Source: Thermoplasmata archaeon (GTDB lineage: Archaea; Thermoplasmatota; Thermoplasmata; RBG-16-68-12; JAGMCJ01). Taken from it: a stretch of 6,605 nt of DNA. A program made the position numbers and the translations under genes. Within the stretch, counting starts at the first letter, position 1. Every line of letters starts with the position of its first letter. Below the pieces are notes generated by a model, which made no database searches, was not told where the DNA came from, and saw only the letters and a list, made by a program, of their open reading frames with translations. This document shows positions 5,463 through 6,605 of this stretch, piece after piece. Location: the NCBI GenBank assembly GCA_023129265.1, contig JAGMCJ010000205.1, positions 1 through 6,605 on the forward strand. Direction: 5' to 3'.

Positions 5463-5687
5463 CTATGCAAACATCTTTGGAAGCTCTACCATGATGAGGA
5501 ATATCAGAAAGCCTACCGCGCCAATCAGGAGTATGCCGAGACCCGTGATTTGGAGAACCTTGATGTACTCGTCCGTCGTCGGTTTTCGAGCCATCCTTAG
5601 GATTCTACCGTACTTTCCCCTGCCAATCCTCTTGGCTTTCTCCTCGATTTTCCTCTGTATGTCCCATGACTTGTCAACGATGTCCAT
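5463..5687 (-). CDS. secE: Preprotein translocase subunit SecE (Sec61 gamma)
   Basis: SecE is the small clamp subunit of the SecYE channel in the cytoplasmic membrane. From the preferred ATG the product has 74 residues: an amphipathic, basic N-terminal helix ([20 protein letters not shown], 1-20), a basic stretch [16 protein letters not shown] (22-37) of the kind that precedes the transmembrane helix in archaeal SecE, then one hydrophobic helix (about 45-68) and a short tail. The ATG at 5687 is chosen because GGTG (5694-5697) lies 6 bases upstream. An in-frame GTG at 5696 would add three residues (MRP) and is also possible. It is 13 bases after the ftsZ stop and 17 bases before spt5. The ftsZ-secE-spt5 order is conserved in many euryarchaea and supports the call, which on sequence alone would be weaker because SecE is short and variable. 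Confidence 0.9.
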   Translation of the reverse strand: MDIVDKSWDIQRKIEEKAKRIGRGKYGRILRMARKPTTDEYIKVLQITGLGILLIGAVGFLIFLIMVELPKMFA

Positions 5688-5700
5688 TGGTCGCACCGAA

Positions 5701-6605
5701 CTACTTGATTAAGTCAATACCGCCTACTTCAGCTTTTCGGACCTCTTCTCGGCCCAGAATCTGTCTGGACTTCACGCCCGTCAGAATCACCATGACCCGC
5801 ATGACGTGCTCCAGGGACGGTTCCACCGCAGCTCCCCAGATGATTCGCGCGTTCCGGCTAATCCTGCTCTGAACTATCTCGGCGACCTTTTCCGCTTCGC
5901 TGACCGTCATGCTTGTACCGCCGGTGACGTTGACCAGCGCGCCCGAGGCATTGGTTATGTCGACATCAATCAGAGGAGAGTTTATTGCCTCCTCGACAGC
6001 TTCCTCGGCCCGGTTATCGGAGTCGCCCTCACCGAGGCCGATCATCGCCACGCCGCCACCCTTCATTATCGTCCTTATGTCGTTGAAGTCGAGATTGACC
6101 AGGCCGGGCTTCGTGATGACCTCAGTGATTCCCTTGATTGAGCGCATCAGAACCTCGTCGGCCACCTTGAAGGCAGCGTTGAGCGCCAGTCTCGGGACCA
6201 GCTCGATGAGCTTGTCGTTCGGGATCACTATCACTGTGTCCGCGTAGTTCCTCAGCTTCTCGAGCCCATACTCCGCGTTCTCCATTCTGATCGTGCCTTC
6301 TGCCCTGAACGGAAGAGTGCATATCGCGATCGTGAGCGCCCCGACCTCCTTGGCCAGGCTCGCAATGTAGGGTGTTGCGCCCGTGCCCGTGCCGCCTCCG
6401 AGACCGCACGTGACGAAGACCATGTCCGCCCCTTGGAGGATGGCTCGTAGCTCCTCCTCGCTCTCGCGGGCGGCTTCCTCGCCTATCTGCGGCAGCGCTC
6501 CGGCCCCCAGACCTCTCGTGGACCTCTTGCCCAGGAGCAACTTGTGGGGCGACCGGATGGTCAGCAGGTGCTGCGCATCGGTGTTCGCCGCGTACAGTTC
6601 CGCGC
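5701..6605 (-). CDS. ftsZ: Cell division GTPase FtsZ, 5' end outside the window
   Basis: FtsZ is the tubulin-like GTPase that forms the division ring at midcell. The frame is open from the stop at 5701 to the right edge, giving about 300 residues. The first visible ones, [14 protein letters not shown] then [16 protein letters not shown], match the T2-T3 region, so roughly 60 N-terminal residues including the T1 loop are missing. A methionine-like TTG at 6540 is internal, not a start. The tubulin signature GGGTGTG is at 6379-6399. The T7 synergy loop NLDFND (6079-6096) keeps both acidic residues needed for GTP hydrolysis across the subunit interface, so the enzyme looks active. The C-terminus is short: after [10 protein letters not shown] only about 15 residues follow, ending GGIDLIK. 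The link to secE-spt5 suggests the FtsZ1 type rather than FtsZ2; that subtype is an inference. Confidence 0.97.
   Translation of the reverse strand, partial: AELYAANTDAQHLLTIRSPHKLLLGKRSTRGLGAGALPQIGEEAARESEEELRAILQGADMVFVTCGLGGGTGTGATPYIASLAKEVGALTIAICTLPFRAEGTIRMENAEYGLEKLRNYADTVIVIPNDKLIELVPRLALNAAFKVADEVLMRSIKGITEVITKPGLVNLDFNDIRTIMKGGGVAMIGLGEGDSDNRAEEAVEEAINSPLIDVDITNASGALVNVTGGTSMTVSEAEKVAEIVQSRISRNARIIWGAAVEPSLEHVMRVMVILTGVKSRQILGREEVRKAEVGGIDLIK

Noticed and set aside
1..6605. CRISPR array, insertion sequence, integrase or other mobile element
   Set aside because: No repeat-spacer pattern, transposase motif or terminal repeats seen; the window is housekeeping genes in a conserved order.

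Overview
The window is archaeal and most likely euryarchaeal. The minus strand carries the conserved block ftsZ - secE - spt5 - rpl11 - rpl1 - rplP0 (L10) - rpl12 (P1). The P-stalk proteins end in the archaeal GLGALFG tail, one promoter has a clear BRE/TATA layout, and the plus strand holds the tRNA archaeosine gene RaSEA. A DUF5611-like small protein, moderately high GC and signs of leaderless plus-strand genes point to a Thermoplasmatota-type lineage. That placement is an inference; 'archaeon' is close to certain.

Layout, plus strand (1-1876): the 3' part of a zinc-ribbon membrane protein that runs off the left edge, then the radical SAM archaeosine synthase subunit RaSEA, then a 103-residue DUF5611-like protein. 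The last two are separated from the genes before them by only 30-39 bases, and each has a T-rich promoter-like element about 25-35 bases before its ATG and no Shine-Dalgarno (SD) sequence, as expected for leaderless archaeal mRNAs. A 128-base convergent gap (1877-2004) follows. It contains no gene but has an inverted repeat that reaches into the rpl12 stop codon.

Layout, minus strand (right to left, 6605-2005): FtsZ (5' end outside the window), SecE, Spt5, L11, L1, L10 and L12. Gaps are 4-nt overlaps to about 20 nt, except for an 86-nt gap before rpl1 that holds a textbook archaeal promoter. The cluster therefore seems to be read as a long ftsZ-secE-spt5-rpl11 unit plus an rpl1-rpl10-rpl12 unit with its own promoter. 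Together these genes couple cell division (FtsZ), protein export (SecE), transcription elongation (Spt5) and the ribosomal L1 stalk, GTPase centre (L11) and P stalk (L10/L12).

The most unusual thing here is Spt5. It is about twice the usual archaeal length and carries an acidic leader plus an Ig-like beta-sandwich domain, of the kind normally found in surface proteins, fused in frame ahead of the standard NGN and KOW domains.
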